From Niastella sp. OAS944 (GTDB taxonomy: Bacteria; Bacteroidota; Bacteroidia; Chitinophagales; Chitinophagaceae), in assembly GCA_024809215.1 (NCBI GenBank), contig JANUBW010000001.1, positions 1,654,841-1,718,840 on the forward strand: a DNA stretch of 64,000 nt. The letters are read 5' to 3'. Position numbers and translations under genes: made by a program. How positions within the stretch are numbered: position 1 is the first letter of the stretch; each line of letters starts with the position of its first letter. Shown here piece after piece: positions 27,012-36,616 of this stretch. The notes under the pieces are model-generated. The model searched no databases. It saw nothing but the letters and a program-made list of their open reading frames with translations, and was not told the DNA's origin.

Positions 27012-27623
27012 TTATTTGATCTCTAAACTTAATAGGCTGTCGTCTTCAATAAAAGCTTCCAGCTCGTCACCAACTACACACTCTCCTACTCCGGCCGGTG
27101 TGCCGGTAAATACCAGGTCGCCAATGTTCACTGAAAAGTAATTGGAAATGTAAGCAACTACTTTATCAAAGTTATTGATCATTAAACCTGAGTTACCCTG
27201 CTGCACCAGTTCTTTATTCTTATATAAACAGAAGTTGATGTCTTTTTTGTTTTTGATATTCGTTAACGGAATCCACTTGCCAATTACGGCCGAGTTATCC
27301 CAGGCTTTTGCTTTCTCCCAGGGAAGACCCTTTTCCTTCAGTTCGTTTTGAATATCGCGGGCGGTAAAGTCGATACCAACAGTTACAGCATCATAATACT
27401 TACTGGCAAACCTGTCCTGTATGTATTTACCATTCTTCGATATACGCAATACCAGTTCACATTCATAATGCAATTCATTAGTGAACTCGGGGTAATAAAA
27501 AGGGGTATGAGCCTGCAGTAAAGCACTTTTAGGTTTCATAAAAACGATAGGTTCATCTGAAACCTCGTTACCCAATTCTTTTGCGTGAGCCACATAATTA
27601 CGGCCTACACAGAAAATTTTCAT
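27012..27623 (-). CDS. Fumarylacetoacetate hydrolase-family protein
   Basis: A 203-residue enzyme starting at ATG 27623 (MKIFCVGRNYVAHAKELGN). The FAH fold signature is clear: PIVFMKPKSALL, the metal ligands in LHYECELVLRI (two Glu), the Asp in VGIDFTARDIQ, and the C-terminal GDLVFTGTPAGVG. Small members of this family are acylpyruvate hydrolases or oxaloacetate decarboxylases; which applies here cannot be told. It lies between pth and the E1 gene and has its own terminator. Confidence 0.9.
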   Translation of the reverse strand: MKIFCVGRNYVAHAKELGNEVSDEPIVFMKPKSALLQAHTPFYYPEFTNELHYECELVLRISKNGKYIQDRFASKYYDAVTVGIDFTARDIQNELKEKGLPWEKAKAWDNSAVIGKWIPLTNIKNKKDINFCLYKNKELVQQGNSGLMINNFDKVVAYISNYFSVNIGDLVFTGTPAGVGECVVGDELEAFIEDDSLLSLEIK

Positions 27624-27739
27624 ACTCAACAAAGGGTTTAATTGAGATAATTGTTTTCAAGTTTCATGCGCCTGGAAAAGCCGGGGGTACGTGGGCCATA
27701 GATATTGGCATTGCGAAAATAAAGATTCAAATTAACAAA

Positions 27740-28315
27740 TCATAGTGTAAACTCCAATTTATTCGCTTCATTCATAGTTCGTTCGATGCCAATGGTGATA
27801 AAATTCTCTACCACTTCCACACATTTTTCAACCTTTCGTTTTACTAAGGGCGATTCCTCGGGCGTCCAGCGGCTAAGTACAAAATCCGCCTGCCCTCCTT
27901 TGGGGAAATTGTTACCGACTCCGAATCGTAATCGGGGATAATTATCGGTTAGAAGGGTCTCCTCAATACTCCGCAATCCGTTATGACCGGCACTACTACC
28001 CGAAGATCGAAGCCGTATGCGGGAAAGCGGTAATGCAATATCGTCTACTATTACCAATAATTGTTCCAAAGCGACGGATTCTTTTTCCATCCAATACTTT
28101 ACAGCCTTTCCACTTAGGTTCATGAACGTGGTGGGCTTGATTATGATCAACTTTTTGCCCTTCCATTTCATCTCACAAACATGTGCCAGCCTTCCCACCC
28201 CAAAAAAGCCCCCGTGTTTTTGGGTAAAAGCATCCACTACATCAAAACCTATGTTGTGACGGGTATACACATAATCATCGCCTATATTACCTAAGCCTAT
28301 CAACAGGAATTTCAT
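27740..28315 (-). CDS. pth: Peptidyl-tRNA hydrolase
   Basis: A 191-residue cytoplasmic enzyme that recycles peptidyl-tRNA released during translation. The start is set at ATG 28315 (MKFLLIGLGN). Marks of the family are Asn10, catalytic His20 in YTRHNIGFDVVD, PTTFMNLSGKAV, the Asp in VIVDDIALPLS, and the GHNGLRSIEE loop. It is the third gene after prs and rplY on the same strand, an association common in bacteria, although about 250 bases and a terminator separate it from rplY. Confidence 0.96.
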   Translation of the reverse strand: MKFLLIGLGNIGDDYVYTRHNIGFDVVDAFTQKHGGFFGVGRLAHVCEMKWKGKKLIIIKPTTFMNLSGKAVKYWMEKESVALEQLLVIVDDIALPLSRIRLRSSGSSAGHNGLRSIEETLLTDNYPRLRFGVGNNFPKGGQADFVLSRWTPEESPLVKRKVEKCVEVVENFITIGIERTMNEANKLEFTL

Positions 28316-28392
28316 AGTGGGCAATATTTAACTATCAACTGTCTGGTGGTGGGGTAAGCAGATATGCAGAAAAAGGCCAAAAATGATCAAAA

Positions 28393-28533
28393 CAGTCTAA
28401 AGAATCAAAGGTCAAATTGGTAAAATGAGCCTGTTCAATCGGGTGGTCAGATCAGTAAAAAGGGTCAAATGCGTCAATGGATTCCTTTTTCTCAGTACCG
28501 CATGTGACTCACTTGACCTTCTTATTTTGACTT
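28393..28533. repeat. Intergenic word-palindrome A
   Basis: Imperfect long inverted repeat. The left arm (28393-28420) and the reverse complement of the right arm (28505-28533) both read approximately AGTCxAAAxAAxxAAGGTCAA. The word GGTCAA recurs inside (28463-28468) together with CGTCAA. It lies between rplY and pth, downstream of the rplY terminator. It belongs to the group discussed in the findings. Confidence 0.5.
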
Positions 28534-28534
28534 A

Positions 28535-28558
28535 AAAGCCCGGAATTACCCGGGCTTT
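28535..28558 (-). terminator. rplY terminator
   Basis: Stem AAAGCCCGG / CCGGGCTTT with loop AATTAC, 17 bases after the rplY stop on the minus strand, ending in TTTT. Confidence 0.8.
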
Positions 28559-28575
28559 ATATGCATTGAATTATC

Positions 28576-29217
28576 TTACTTTTTTGCAGCAGGTGCTTTT
28601 GCAGCAGCGGCAGCAGGTGCTTTAGCTGCAGGAGCTTTACCAGCAGCAGGAGCAGCAGCTTCTTCCTGTTTCAACTGACGTGTCATTACTACAGATGCAA
28701 TGGGAATACGTGGTGAGTTCAGGATCTCATAATCTGGCTCGTTCACATCTTCAACACGAATGTTACCATTCAACTCGAGGTTGGTAATATCTACTTCAAT
28801 GTTCTCTTTAAGGTGCTGAGGCAAAGACTTTACTTTTAAAGCTTTTACTTTAGTGATAAGACGGCCACCATCTTTTACCCCTTGTGAAGTTCCGGTGAAC
28901 TTAACAGGAATAGTAGCAATAACTGCTTTATCAGCTACCAGCTCAAGGAAGTCACAGTGTGCCAGTTGATCAGTAACCTTGTCAAGTTGCAGATCTTTCA
29001 AAATGCATTTGTAGGTTTTGCCACCTACTTTAATTTCGGCTAACTGGAAAGCTGAGGTATATACGATGGGTTTGAAAGCCAGCAGAGGAGCTGAAAAAGA
29101 TACTTCCTCTGTACCGCCGTAAATTACACCAGGCACCAATCCCTGAGAGCGAAGTTGGCGGGTGGCTTTTTTCCCGGTTTCGGTCCTCAGTTGTCCTTCG
29201 ATTGTAATTGATTTCAT
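28576..29217 (-). CDS. rplY: 50S ribosomal protein L25 (Ctc form)
   Basis: A 213-residue 5S-rRNA-binding ribosomal protein of the long general-stress (TL5/CTC) type. The N-terminal L25 domain (EGQLRTETGKKATRQLRSQG, then VPGVIYGG) is followed by the C-terminal beta domain (about 95-185, VKFTGTSQGVKDGG and NIEVDITNLELNGNIRVED). A low-complexity Ala/Pro/Lys tail (about 190-213) of near-repeats of KAPAA is typical of Bacteroidota L25. It lies 29 bases downstream of prs on the same strand, a very common bacterial order, and is followed by a terminator. Confidence 0.96.
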   Translation of the reverse strand: MKSITIEGQLRTETGKKATRQLRSQGLVPGVIYGGTEEVSFSAPLLAFKPIVYTSAFQLAEIKVGGKTYKCILKDLQLDKVTDQLAHCDFLELVADKAVIATIPVKFTGTSQGVKDGGRLITKVKALKVKSLPQHLKENIEVDITNLELNGNIRVEDVNEPDYEILNSPRIPIASVVMTRQLKQEEAAAPAAGKAPAAKAPAAAAAKAPAAKK

Positions 29218-29246
29218 TGTTTATATTGTTTTATAAATTCCTAATA

Positions 29247-30197
29247 CTAGCTATTTCTTCGCTGACTGTGTATGAACAACCCTGTTATACTTCTGTTCTC
29301 ATATGCATTGCGTATTGCTACAGCAAACAGTTCAGCCACGCTTAAGACCTTTACTTTGTCTAACTTTTGCTTCATGGGTATTGTGTCACATACTACCAGT
29401 TCTTCCAACACACTTTTCTCAATATTTGAGTATGCATTTCCGCTCAAAACCGGGTGTGTACACAATGCGCGAACGCTGCGTGCTCCTTTTTCCTTTAGCA
29501 AACCGGCTGCTTTGGCCAGTGTGCCCCCTGTATCGCAAATATCATCTATCAGCACTACATCCCGGCCGGTAACATCACCAATTACTACCATGCTGGCTAT
29601 TTCATTGGCCCGTTTACGGTGCTTATCGCAGATCACCATTTCAGCATTAAAATAGGATGCAATTTCGCGTATCCGGTTGGCACTTCCCACGTCAGGGGCC
29701 GCAAAGGTAAGGTTTTCCAACTGAAGTTGCTGGATGTATGGAATAAAAATAGCAGAACTGTCGAGGTGATCAACGGGAATGTCGAAATACCCCTGGATCT
29801 GCGGAGCGTGCAGGTCCATGGTAATTACGCGATCGGCGCCGGCAGCCACTAACATATTGGCCATCAGCTTAGAACCAATTGCCACACGGGGTTTATCCTT
29901 TCGGTCTTGCCGGGCGTAGCCGTAATAAGGTATTACAGCCACCACCTTGTAGGCCGAAGCCCGCCGGGCGGCGTCGATCATCAATAATAATTCCAGCATA
30001 TTTTCTGCCGGGGCAAAAGTGCTTTGCACCAGGAAAACCATGTCGCCACGGATACTCTCCTGGAATACAGGCTGAATTTCTCCGTCGCTGAACTTAGAAA
30101 TCGTGATTTTTCCAAGGGCGGCCCCGAATTTCTGAGCTATTTTCTCAGCCAGGTATTGCGAGCCTGTGCCTGAGAAGATCTTGATTGACATTTGCAT
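29247..30197 (-). CDS. prs: Ribose-phosphate pyrophosphokinase
   Basis: A 316-residue enzyme making PRPP from ribose-5-phosphate and ATP, the entry point to purine, pyrimidine and histidine synthesis. Class I marks are FSGTGSQYLAEKIA at the N-terminus, GYARQDRKDKPR (ATP flexible loop), MDLHAPQIQGYFDIPVDHL, and the PRPP-binding VLIDDICDTGGTL. The start is ATG 30197 or the ATG two codons on; both precede the conserved region. It is first in the prs-rplY pair. Confidence 0.96.
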   Translation of the reverse strand: MQMSIKIFSGTGSQYLAEKIAQKFGAALGKITISKFSDGEIQPVFQESIRGDMVFLVQSTFAPAENMLELLLMIDAARRASAYKVVAVIPYYGYARQDRKDKPRVAIGSKLMANMLVAAGADRVITMDLHAPQIQGYFDIPVDHLDSSAIFIPYIQQLQLENLTFAAPDVGSANRIREIASYFNAEMVICDKHRKRANEIASMVVIGDVTGRDVVLIDDICDTGGTLAKAAGLLKEKGARSVRALCTHPVLSGNAYSNIEKSVLEELVVCDTIPMKQKLDKVKVLSVAELFAVAIRNAYENRSITGLFIHSQRRNS

Positions 30198-30341
30198 ACC
30201 GCTGTAAAATGTGCGGCGAAGATAAACGAAGCTTTGGTAATTGCCCGATAACCTTAGTACAAAAAATTTATTTCGAACTTAATACAGAAAAATAGCATTA
30301 TCAATGGTTATTGATTATCCGGTGCATCCCCAAAAATCGTA

Positions 30342-30563
30342 TTACTTGGTAACTGTCAGCAGCATTCTTGGTCCGCCGGGTTCAACAATAGCTGTTTTAT
30401 GCGAAGCACCTGCCTCTTTGGCGATCGACTTCTTCGGATAAAAAGCATAAAAAATAGCGGAACAAATAAAAATAGAGAAGAAAAGGGCTACAAAATACAT
30501 TCCAATGCAAAACAGGAAGGGTTGGTAACCTCCAATAGCGGCCAGAGTAGTCTTTCTATTCAT
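30342..30563 (-). CDS. Small membrane protein, hypothetical
   Basis: A 73-residue frame with one long hydrophobic helix (about 16-42, FLFCIGMYFVALFFSIFIC) and a polar tail ending MLLTVTK. I do not recognise the family. The start ATG follows an A/T-rich leader. It lies between prs (same strand, 145 bases downstream) and the divergent radC. It may be real, since no other gene uses this stretch, but conservation is needed to be sure. Confidence 0.45.
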   Translation of the reverse strand: MNRKTTLAAIGGYQPFLFCIGMYFVALFFSIFICSAIFYAFYPKKSIAKEAGASHKTAIVEPGGPRMLLTVTK

Positions 30564-30690
30564 GGGGATATAGATTATATATTCTTAATAAGATTTGGAT
30601 TTATTTTAAAATAACGCACAATTTAGTAAATAAAGTACATTTTGTGGTTATTATAGTATTTGTCCGAAAAGTACTGCAAATATTTGAACT

Positions 30691-31383
30691 ATGCAAGACC
30701 TAAAATTTTCAATAAAAAAATGGGCTAAGGACGACCGGCCACGGGAAAAGCTACTTGGGAAAAATCCGGCTACTTTGAGCGACTCAGAACTCCTCTCCAT
30801 ACTCATCGGAAACGGTAATCGAGAAAAGAATGCCATTGAACTGGCAAAAGAGGTTCTTCGACTGGGCAAGAACAACCTAAATGAACTAGGTAAAGTTACC
30901 ATACAGGAAATGACGCGCATAAAAGGAATAGGAAAAGTGAAGGCAATTACCATTACCGCAGCCCTCGAATTGGGTCGTCGCCGGCATGCTTCGCTTTCCC
31001 TTGAAAAACCTTTGGTGCGAAGCAGCCGCGACATAGCTACGCACCTACAGGCCCTTTTTCAAGACCTGCCGTATGAGGTTTTTGCCGTGGCGTATTTAAA
31101 CCGCGGCAACCGTATCAATCATTTTGAAATTATAAGCCAGGGTGGTATTACCAGCACTATTGCCGATCCCCGCATTATTCTTAAGAAAGCGTTACTAGAA
31201 GATGCCGTAAGCCTGATCCTTTGTCATAATCATCCCTCGGGTAATTTACAACCCAGCCGGGCCGATCAGGAACTTACCAAAAAATTAAAAGAGGCCTCGA
31301 ACCTGTTCGATATTTGCCTCTTTGATCATATTATAGTTAGTGAGAACGGCTATTATAGCTTTGCAGATTCCGGCATGTTATAA
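30691..31383 (+). CDS. radC: RadC-family JAMM protein
   Basis: A 230-residue protein of the RadC (UPF0758) family. The N-terminal helix-hairpin-helix region (EMTRIKGIGKVKAITITAA) is followed by the JAMM metal site, His-x-His in CHNHPSGNLQPSRADQ with Asp to complete it, and DHIIVSENGYYSFAD at the end. It was once called a DNA repair protein; that role is disputed and the true activity is uncertain. It stands alone and is convergent with the DUF3467 gene, with a word-palindrome between them. Confidence 0.94.
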   Translation: MQDLKFSIKKWAKDDRPREKLLGKNPATLSDSELLSILIGNGNREKNAIELAKEVLRLGKNNLNELGKVTIQEMTRIKGIGKVKAITITAALELGRRRHASLSLEKPLVRSSRDIATHLQALFQDLPYEVFAVAYLNRGNRINHFEIISQGGITSTIADPRIILKKALLEDAVSLILCHNHPSGNLQPSRADQELTKKLKEASNLFDICLFDHIIVSENGYYSFADSGML

Positions 31384-31494
31384 CCAATTGGCAATTGGCA
31401 ATGAGCAATTGGCAAGGGTGGCCGGTATTCGGGCGTTCCTATAATTCGCAAATCTTCTCTTTGCCTATTGTCTATTGCAAATTGTCTATTGATT
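31383..31494. repeat. Intergenic word-palindrome B
   Basis: The left arm (31384-31418) iterates CAATTGGCAATT-like words. The right arm (31447-31493), reverse-complemented, iterates CAATAGACAAT-like words. An ungapped comparison of about 35 positions gives roughly 26 matches. It lies between convergent radC and the DUF3467 gene, reaching the stop codons of both. Confidence 0.6.
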
Positions 31495-31814
31495 TAAGCT
31501 TGTGCAGTTGGCCCACCGAAAGTCATTGGAAGTTGCACGTCTTCAAGGTCCTGGATCTTTCCATTGGCAGCTTCAAATCGCTGAATATTCTCAGTTAATG
31601 CCTTCATGAAACGTTTGGCATGCTGCGGCGTTAATATGATACGCGACTTCACCTTACTTTTTGGTGTTCCGGGCATTACATTCACAAAATCTATTACAAA
31701 CTCGGCATGTGAATGTGTAATGATGGCAAGATTGGCGTACTCCCCTTCTGCTACTTCTTCCGAAATTTCGATATTAAGCTGGTTCTGTTGTTGCTGGTTT
31801 TGATCTTCCATCAT
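31494..31814 (-). CDS. DUF3467 family protein
   Basis: A 106-residue protein starting at ATG 31814 (MMEDQNQQQQNQLNIEI). After a Gln-rich start it reads EISEEVAEGEYANLAII, then HSHAEFVIDFVNVMPG, VKSRIILTPQHAKRFMKAL and QRFEAANG. This pattern identifies the DUF3467 family, widespread in Bacteroidota and of unknown function. No signal peptide or membrane segment is present. It is monocistronic; the next same-strand gene starts upstream beyond 38 kb of other operons. Confidence 0.88.
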   Translation of the reverse strand: MMEDQNQQQQNQLNIEISEEVAEGEYANLAIITHSHAEFVIDFVNVMPGTPKSKVKSRIILTPQHAKRFMKALTENIQRFEAANGKIQDLEDVQLPMTFGGPTAQA

Positions 31815-31926
31815 AAAATGTTTAAGCCTCAAAAGTAAGAAACCGGGCGGTAACAGGGTGAGTAGCCTGTTGAATTAATTTTTTATGGTAGAATTTACCT
31901 TTAAAAGCAATTGACCCAATAAAAGA

Positions 31927-31950
31927 GGGTGTGCCAATTGTGACACACCC
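31927..31950 (-). terminator. Terminator of the susC2-susD2 operon
   Basis: GGGTGTG (31927-31933) / CACACCC (31944-31950), 28 bases past the susD2 stop, followed on the minus strand by TCTTTTATT. Confidence 0.7.
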
Positions 31951-31977
31951 CCGTTCATTTATACACTTGGTTATTTA

Positions 31978-33408
31978 TCAGAACTTATCGAACCAAAGTT
32001 TGGTGGTTACTTTATCGCCGCCTATTGCCGAAGAAGCATCGGTATAGTTCCTGGTATTATAGTTTTGTTCATTTACCGGGTAAGTAAACCGCACAGGTAT
32101 GGCTGAAACGGCTCTATAAGCCGGTAGTAATTGTGGATAGTCGAGTCTTTTCCACTCAATCCATGCATCCCAGCCGCGATTGTATAAAGCGAGCCATTTT
32201 TGTATACCTATCTTTTGTTTATATGTTCCGCCGGCTGTTGCATAAGCTACATCGGGTTGGGCCAAATAGTCTGCAGCATCAGTAGCGGAAGCTCCCCAAT
32301 CAGTTATGGATGCAGTAACGGCATTATTATAGTGAGTAGCGGCCGTACCTCCTACGTTAAAACCCCTTGCTGCCGCTTCTGCCAATAAAAATTCAACTTC
32401 GGCATAATCAAGCAATGTATGTGGATATTCAGGCTTGGTCAAATGCTCACTTGGCTTTGAAAAGGTGCTGTAGCTGCTGCTTCTTCCCGGGGCGCCTCCA
32501 GAGTAACCTCCACTTCCGTCTAACGTAAAATACAGCGGCAGACGGGGATCATTAAGGCTATCTGTCATTTTCACAATAGTACTATTGGCCACAAAATCTT
32601 TTCTTCCACTTTGTACCAGGTCTTCCCAAATGGGGTTGGTATTTGGTGGGGCAGCTTTGAAAACAAACTTGGCGCTTTCACTATTAGAAGTAAAAACACC
32701 TGCTGCAACGGCTGCTTCTGCTGTTGATTTTGCCTTTGCCGCGTCGTCATCGGCAATGGTAAGGGCCATTTTCAATTTTATGGAATTGGCAAACTTCTTC
32801 CACAAGGCAATGTCGCCACCATAAATAATATCGGTAGAACCAAAACCTTCAGCCGAAGTATTCAGTGCGGCAATATCTGCATCGAGCCTGCTCAATAAAT
32901 TATTGTATACAGTTTTTGCATCATCATATTTCGGGTATACGCTATCAATATTCATAGCTTTTGTATAGGGAATATTGCCAAACGTTGTTACCAGGTAATA
33001 ATAGGTATACACTTCCGTGATATCCAACTGGGCCAGTTGGTTTTTACGAACAGCCTCGTTCGTTACATCAGTTGGTATTAATTTACGGGCAGCTTCACAA
33101 TCGGTCAGCACATCGCGGTACAGCGCCGTCCACCCATTACCATTAATATTTCGGGTAGTTAAGTTATAACGGCTTTCATTTAAATAAGTGGTCTCCTGCC
33201 AGTATTGTGTTATAAGGCGGAATATATTCAGGTTAACATTTGAAGAGGCCAGTGTACGCGCCAGGTTCTTTTGAGCATTGGTATATAAAGACCAGGAGAA
33301 TACAGTTGCCGGATTTTTGGGATCATTATTCAAGCTGGTAATATCCTTTTTACAGGAGCTTATCAGTATTATGAATGACGATAGTATTATTAATTTAGTC
33401 TTATTCAT
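31978..33408 (-). CDS. SusD-like outer-membrane lipoprotein (second pair)
   Basis: A 476-residue nutrient-binding lipoprotein. The signal peptide ends in the lipobox ILISSC followed by KK. The mature region starts DITSLNNDPKNPATV and keeps features of the SusD-like type 2 group (pfam12771-like): ITQYWQETTYLNESRYNLTT, DIIYGGDIALWKKFANSIKLKMAL, LLDYAEVEFLLAEAAARGF and WIEWKRLDYPQL. It starts 10 bases after the partner SusC gene, so the pair is translated from one message. It is similar in build to the SusD at 37.5-38.9 kb, which suggests duplication of the pair. Confidence 0.92.
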   Translation of the reverse strand: MNKTKLIILSSFIILISSCKKDITSLNNDPKNPATVFSWSLYTNAQKNLARTLASSNVNLNIFRLITQYWQETTYLNESRYNLTTRNINGNGWTALYRDVLTDCEAARKLIPTDVTNEAVRKNQLAQLDITEVYTYYYLVTTFGNIPYTKAMNIDSVYPKYDDAKTVYNNLLSRLDADIAALNTSAEGFGSTDIIYGGDIALWKKFANSIKLKMALTIADDDAAKAKSTAEAAVAAGVFTSNSESAKFVFKAAPPNTNPIWEDLVQSGRKDFVANSTIVKMTDSLNDPRLPLYFTLDGSGGYSGGAPGRSSSYSTFSKPSEHLTKPEYPHTLLDYAEVEFLLAEAAARGFNVGGTAATHYNNAVTASITDWGASATDAADYLAQPDVAYATAGGTYKQKIGIQKWLALYNRGWDAWIEWKRLDYPQLLPAYRAVSAIPVRFTYPVNEQNYNTRNYTDASSAIGGDKVTTKLWFDKF

Positions 33409-33418
33409 ACAATTTTTT

Positions 33419-36400
33419 TTAGAATCTTAATTTTACATTTAATGCAATAGAGCGGGTAGTAGGGAACACACCACCCTGGTATCCCTGGAAGTTTCCTGCG
33501 CTGATCATATCTTCAGGATCGGCATAAGGCAGGTTCTTGTGTATAAGCCACAAGTTCCTTCCGATCAGTGAAAAGTCAACGCCCTTGAATATCTGCATTT
33601 TTCCAAGTGCTTCTTTAGGCAATGAATAAGTAAGAATGGTTTCTCTTAATTTAAGATAACTGGCATCATATACGAAACCGGCAGAAGGAAAATTATCGCT
33701 TCCCAACATGCCATTCTCAACAGCCACTCTTGTTGTATTAGCCTTTCCATCTTCAGTTACACCTGCAAATATTACCCCGCCGCCATCTGCCACGGCGTCT
33801 CTTTTCGGTTTGCCCTGGTCGTTCAAACCAACAGATTCAGGATACAATCCACTGTCGAACCCATAAGACAGGTCGAGCGTGTAAATCTGACCGCCCTTAC
33901 GCATATCTAAAAGAAAACTGAGTGATAAATTTTTGTATTTAATGGTATTGTTAAGACCGCCGATCCAATCGGGATTTGGATTACCGATCACTTCATTGGC
34001 AGTATTAGAAATTACATAATACCCATCGTCATTAACAGTTCTTTGTCCGTTGGTATATACGAAATTTGAACCGCGGATGGTACCATAAGCCTGACCTAAA
34101 CTGGCATTCAGCGATACACCGCCCTGGAAGCTTGCCAGCACCAGGTTATCAGATCCTTCAAACAACTCAATAACCTTATTGCGGTTACGGGTCCAGTTAA
34201 GATTCAGCGTCCAGGAGAAATTTTTGGTTTGAACCGGTGTTGCAAAAGCCGACAGCTCAATTCCCTTATTTTCAATAGTACCGGCATTGAGGAACTTGTT
34301 GCTATATCCGGTTGATGTTGATATTGCCAACGGCAGTATCTGGTCAACAGTTCTTGTGCGGTAATAAGTGGCATCAAAACCTACACGGCTTTTCAGGAAC
34401 GACATTTCCAAACCAACTTCAGCGCTTCTGGTTTGCTCAGGTCTAAGGTTTGGATTGTTTTTGGTATTTGGAATAGTTGTAGTGGGTTCCGATCCGAATG
34501 GCGGTACAATATTATAAACATCCAACACGCTATAGATTGGAGCATCATTACCAACCTGGGCATAGTTAGTGCGTATTTTACCATAAGAAAGCCAGTCGAA
34601 ACCAGGTAACAATTTAGAGAAAACCAAACCAAGAGAAACGGAAGGATAATAATATACGTTGTTATTCTTGGGAAGTGTAGAAGATTTATCTCTTCTTATA
34701 GTTGCATCGAGGGTAAGCATATCCTTCCAGCTGAAGGTGGCGCCGGCAAAATATCCATCCACTTCTCTTTTTCCATCAAACTCAACCGGAGCATTGATGA
34801 GGTTGGCAGAGTTCGCAAGAGAATAAATACCCGGAATAGCAAGTCCGCCATTGGTTATAGCCGAAACGCTTTGCGTATGTTGTTTGCGAATGTTAGTACC
34901 AATTAATGCCTTAAAATTAAGATCTGTAGAAATGTCCTTGTCGAAATTAGCGATCAGGTCAAAATTGGTTTCACGGTACGAACGGTCGAAACGGGAATAA
35001 GAAGGAACGCCAATACTTCCAATGGCCTGTCTTTCTTCCTGCAGTTCATTGTAAGAGTCATGACCAATTCTTCCCATTATATTCAGCCAGTCTGTTACCT
35101 TGTAATTCAGGTTAACATTACCGAAGATGCGATCGCGGCGGTCAGTTTCAAAATTTTCGTACCTGACAAAATATGGGTTGTCCCAATATATTGGAGTAAG
35201 GTCTGTAGGATCGGCCCAGTTCCAGGTAACATTTTTTCTTGTGCGGAAGTAGGCATCTTTTTGGGATTTTATATCAACATTTGTTTGCCACCACTGACGA
35301 AAGTTGGTCATCACGTTCTTATCGTCGTAACCGGTGCCATATCTTCCTTTACCGTTGATATTTGAAAAGTTGATTGAAGCCCCGGCGGTTAAATTATTAG
35401 CAACGTTATAAGTAGCCCCTAATGAAATAAGGTTTTTAACAATGTTACTATTGGGTAAAATACCATTATCATCAGTGCGGGTATAACCCAGTTTAAATGT
35501 TCCTTTATCTGATCCGCCATCAATATAAATGCTTTGGTTATTATTGAACGGCTTTTCAAAAAACGTGGAAGGGTCATTGGCTGCGCCAACCCAGGGCGTT
35601 GCCTTACCAAAGTTAGGCGATGTTTTATCAAAAGCATCCCACTGGTATACCATTAAATTGGGATCGAATTTGCCACCAAATGAAGCATCTTCACTCGTTG
35701 GGGTTACCAGGTCATCTACACCATCACCGTTTATATCTCTATAAAAGAAAAAGCCGGTTGGGTCTTCGTAATAGGGTCCATAACCACCACCATATTCTTT
35801 CTGATATTTTGTGAACGTTTTTTTATCAATAAACCCTAAACTGATACCTGAGTTAACAGTAACGCCGAGGCCTTTTGAACGTTTTTTAGTTGTGATCAAT
35901 ATTACACCATTGCTACCGCGTGAACCATATAACGCAGTGGCAGCAGCGCCTTTTAAAGCAGTGATAGATTCAATGTCATCGGGGTTAAGGTCGGCTGCGG
36001 CATTACCATAATCATAACCGCCCCTGCCCGTAAGCTGATCGGGGGAATTGGTATTATCATTATTATAAGGTACTCCATCAACCACAAATAAAGCCTGGTT
36101 GTTACCTACAAATGATTTTACACCACGCATGGTTACGTTGGTTGAACCACCTAAACCATTGGACTGCCTGATCTCGAGGCCTGCAACTTTGCCCGACATC
36201 CCGCTAATGAAGTTATTGGACCTGGTTTTACTTACTTCATCGCCATTGATAGTTTGGGCTGCGTAAGCAAGTTGGTTACGGGTTCTTTTAATACCCTGAG
36301 CGGTAATAATTACCTCCCGCATGGCTTCCAATGTTTTTAACGAAACCAGCAAAGAGCCTGAGCTTGAGGCTTTTGCTTCGGCTTGTTCAAAACCTACAGC

Positions 36401-36616
36401 GGAAATAACGAATGTGGCATTGGGAGAAGCAGTGATAGTGAAGTTGCCGTTTGCATCTGCGGCTACGGCACTGTTAGTGCCTTTGATTTTGATAGTTGCA
36501 AAAGGAATAGGATCTCCTTTTGTGTCCTTGACCTGCCCGGTCATAGTTTTGTTTTGACCCAGGGCCATAGCAGTGCATAGTACTAACACTGCTATAAGTG
36601 ATAGCATTTTTCTCAT
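33419..36616 (-). CDS. SusC/RagA TonB-dependent receptor (second pair)
   Basis: A 1065-residue outer-membrane transporter. The signal peptide MRKMLSLIAVLVLCTAMALG is followed by a carboxypeptidase-regulatory-like domain (VKDTKGDPIPFATIKIKGTN), the plug with DDIESITALKGAAATALYGSRGSNGVILITTK, shown here by the SusC signature LKGAAATALYGSRGSNG, and the barrel ending NVKLRF. There is no STN domain, so regulation by FecR signalling is not expected. The SusD partner follows 10 bases later. It is similar at the N-terminus to the receptor at 39-42.2 kb, and the two pairs lie in tandem. Confidence 0.94.
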   Translation of the reverse strand: MRKMLSLIAVLVLCTAMALGQNKTMTGQVKDTKGDPIPFATIKIKGTNSAVAADANGNFTITASPNATFVISAVGFEQAEAKASSSGSLLVSLKTLEAMREVIITAQGIKRTRNQLAYAAQTINGDEVSKTRSNNFISGMSGKVAGLEIRQSNGLGGSTNVTMRGVKSFVGNNQALFVVDGVPYNNDNTNSPDQLTGRGGYDYGNAAADLNPDDIESITALKGAAATALYGSRGSNGVILITTKKRSKGLGVTVNSGISLGFIDKKTFTKYQKEYGGGYGPYYEDPTGFFFYRDINGDGVDDLVTPTSEDASFGGKFDPNLMVYQWDAFDKTSPNFGKATPWVGAANDPSTFFEKPFNNNQSIYIDGGSDKGTFKLGYTRTDDNGILPNSNIVKNLISLGATYNVANNLTAGASINFSNINGKGRYGTGYDDKNVMTNFRQWWQTNVDIKSQKDAYFRTRKNVTWNWADPTDLTPIYWDNPYFVRYENFETDRRDRIFGNVNLNYKVTDWLNIMGRIGHDSYNELQEERQAIGSIGVPSYSRFDRSYRETNFDLIANFDKDISTDLNFKALIGTNIRKQHTQSVSAITNGGLAIPGIYSLANSANLINAPVEFDGKREVDGYFAGATFSWKDMLTLDATIRRDKSSTLPKNNNVYYYPSVSLGLVFSKLLPGFDWLSYGKIRTNYAQVGNDAPIYSVLDVYNIVPPFGSEPTTTIPNTKNNPNLRPEQTRSAEVGLEMSFLKSRVGFDATYYRTRTVDQILPLAISTSTGYSNKFLNAGTIENKGIELSAFATPVQTKNFSWTLNLNWTRNRNKVIELFEGSDNLVLASFQGGVSLNASLGQAYGTIRGSNFVYTNGQRTVNDDGYYVISNTANEVIGNPNPDWIGGLNNTIKYKNLSLSFLLDMRKGGQIYTLDLSYGFDSGLYPESVGLNDQGKPKRDAVADGGGVIFAGVTEDGKANTTRVAVENGMLGSDNFPSAGFVYDASYLKLRETILTYSLPKEALGKMQIFKGVDFSLIGRNLWLIHKNLPYADPEDMISAGNFQGYQGGVFPTTRSIALNVKLRF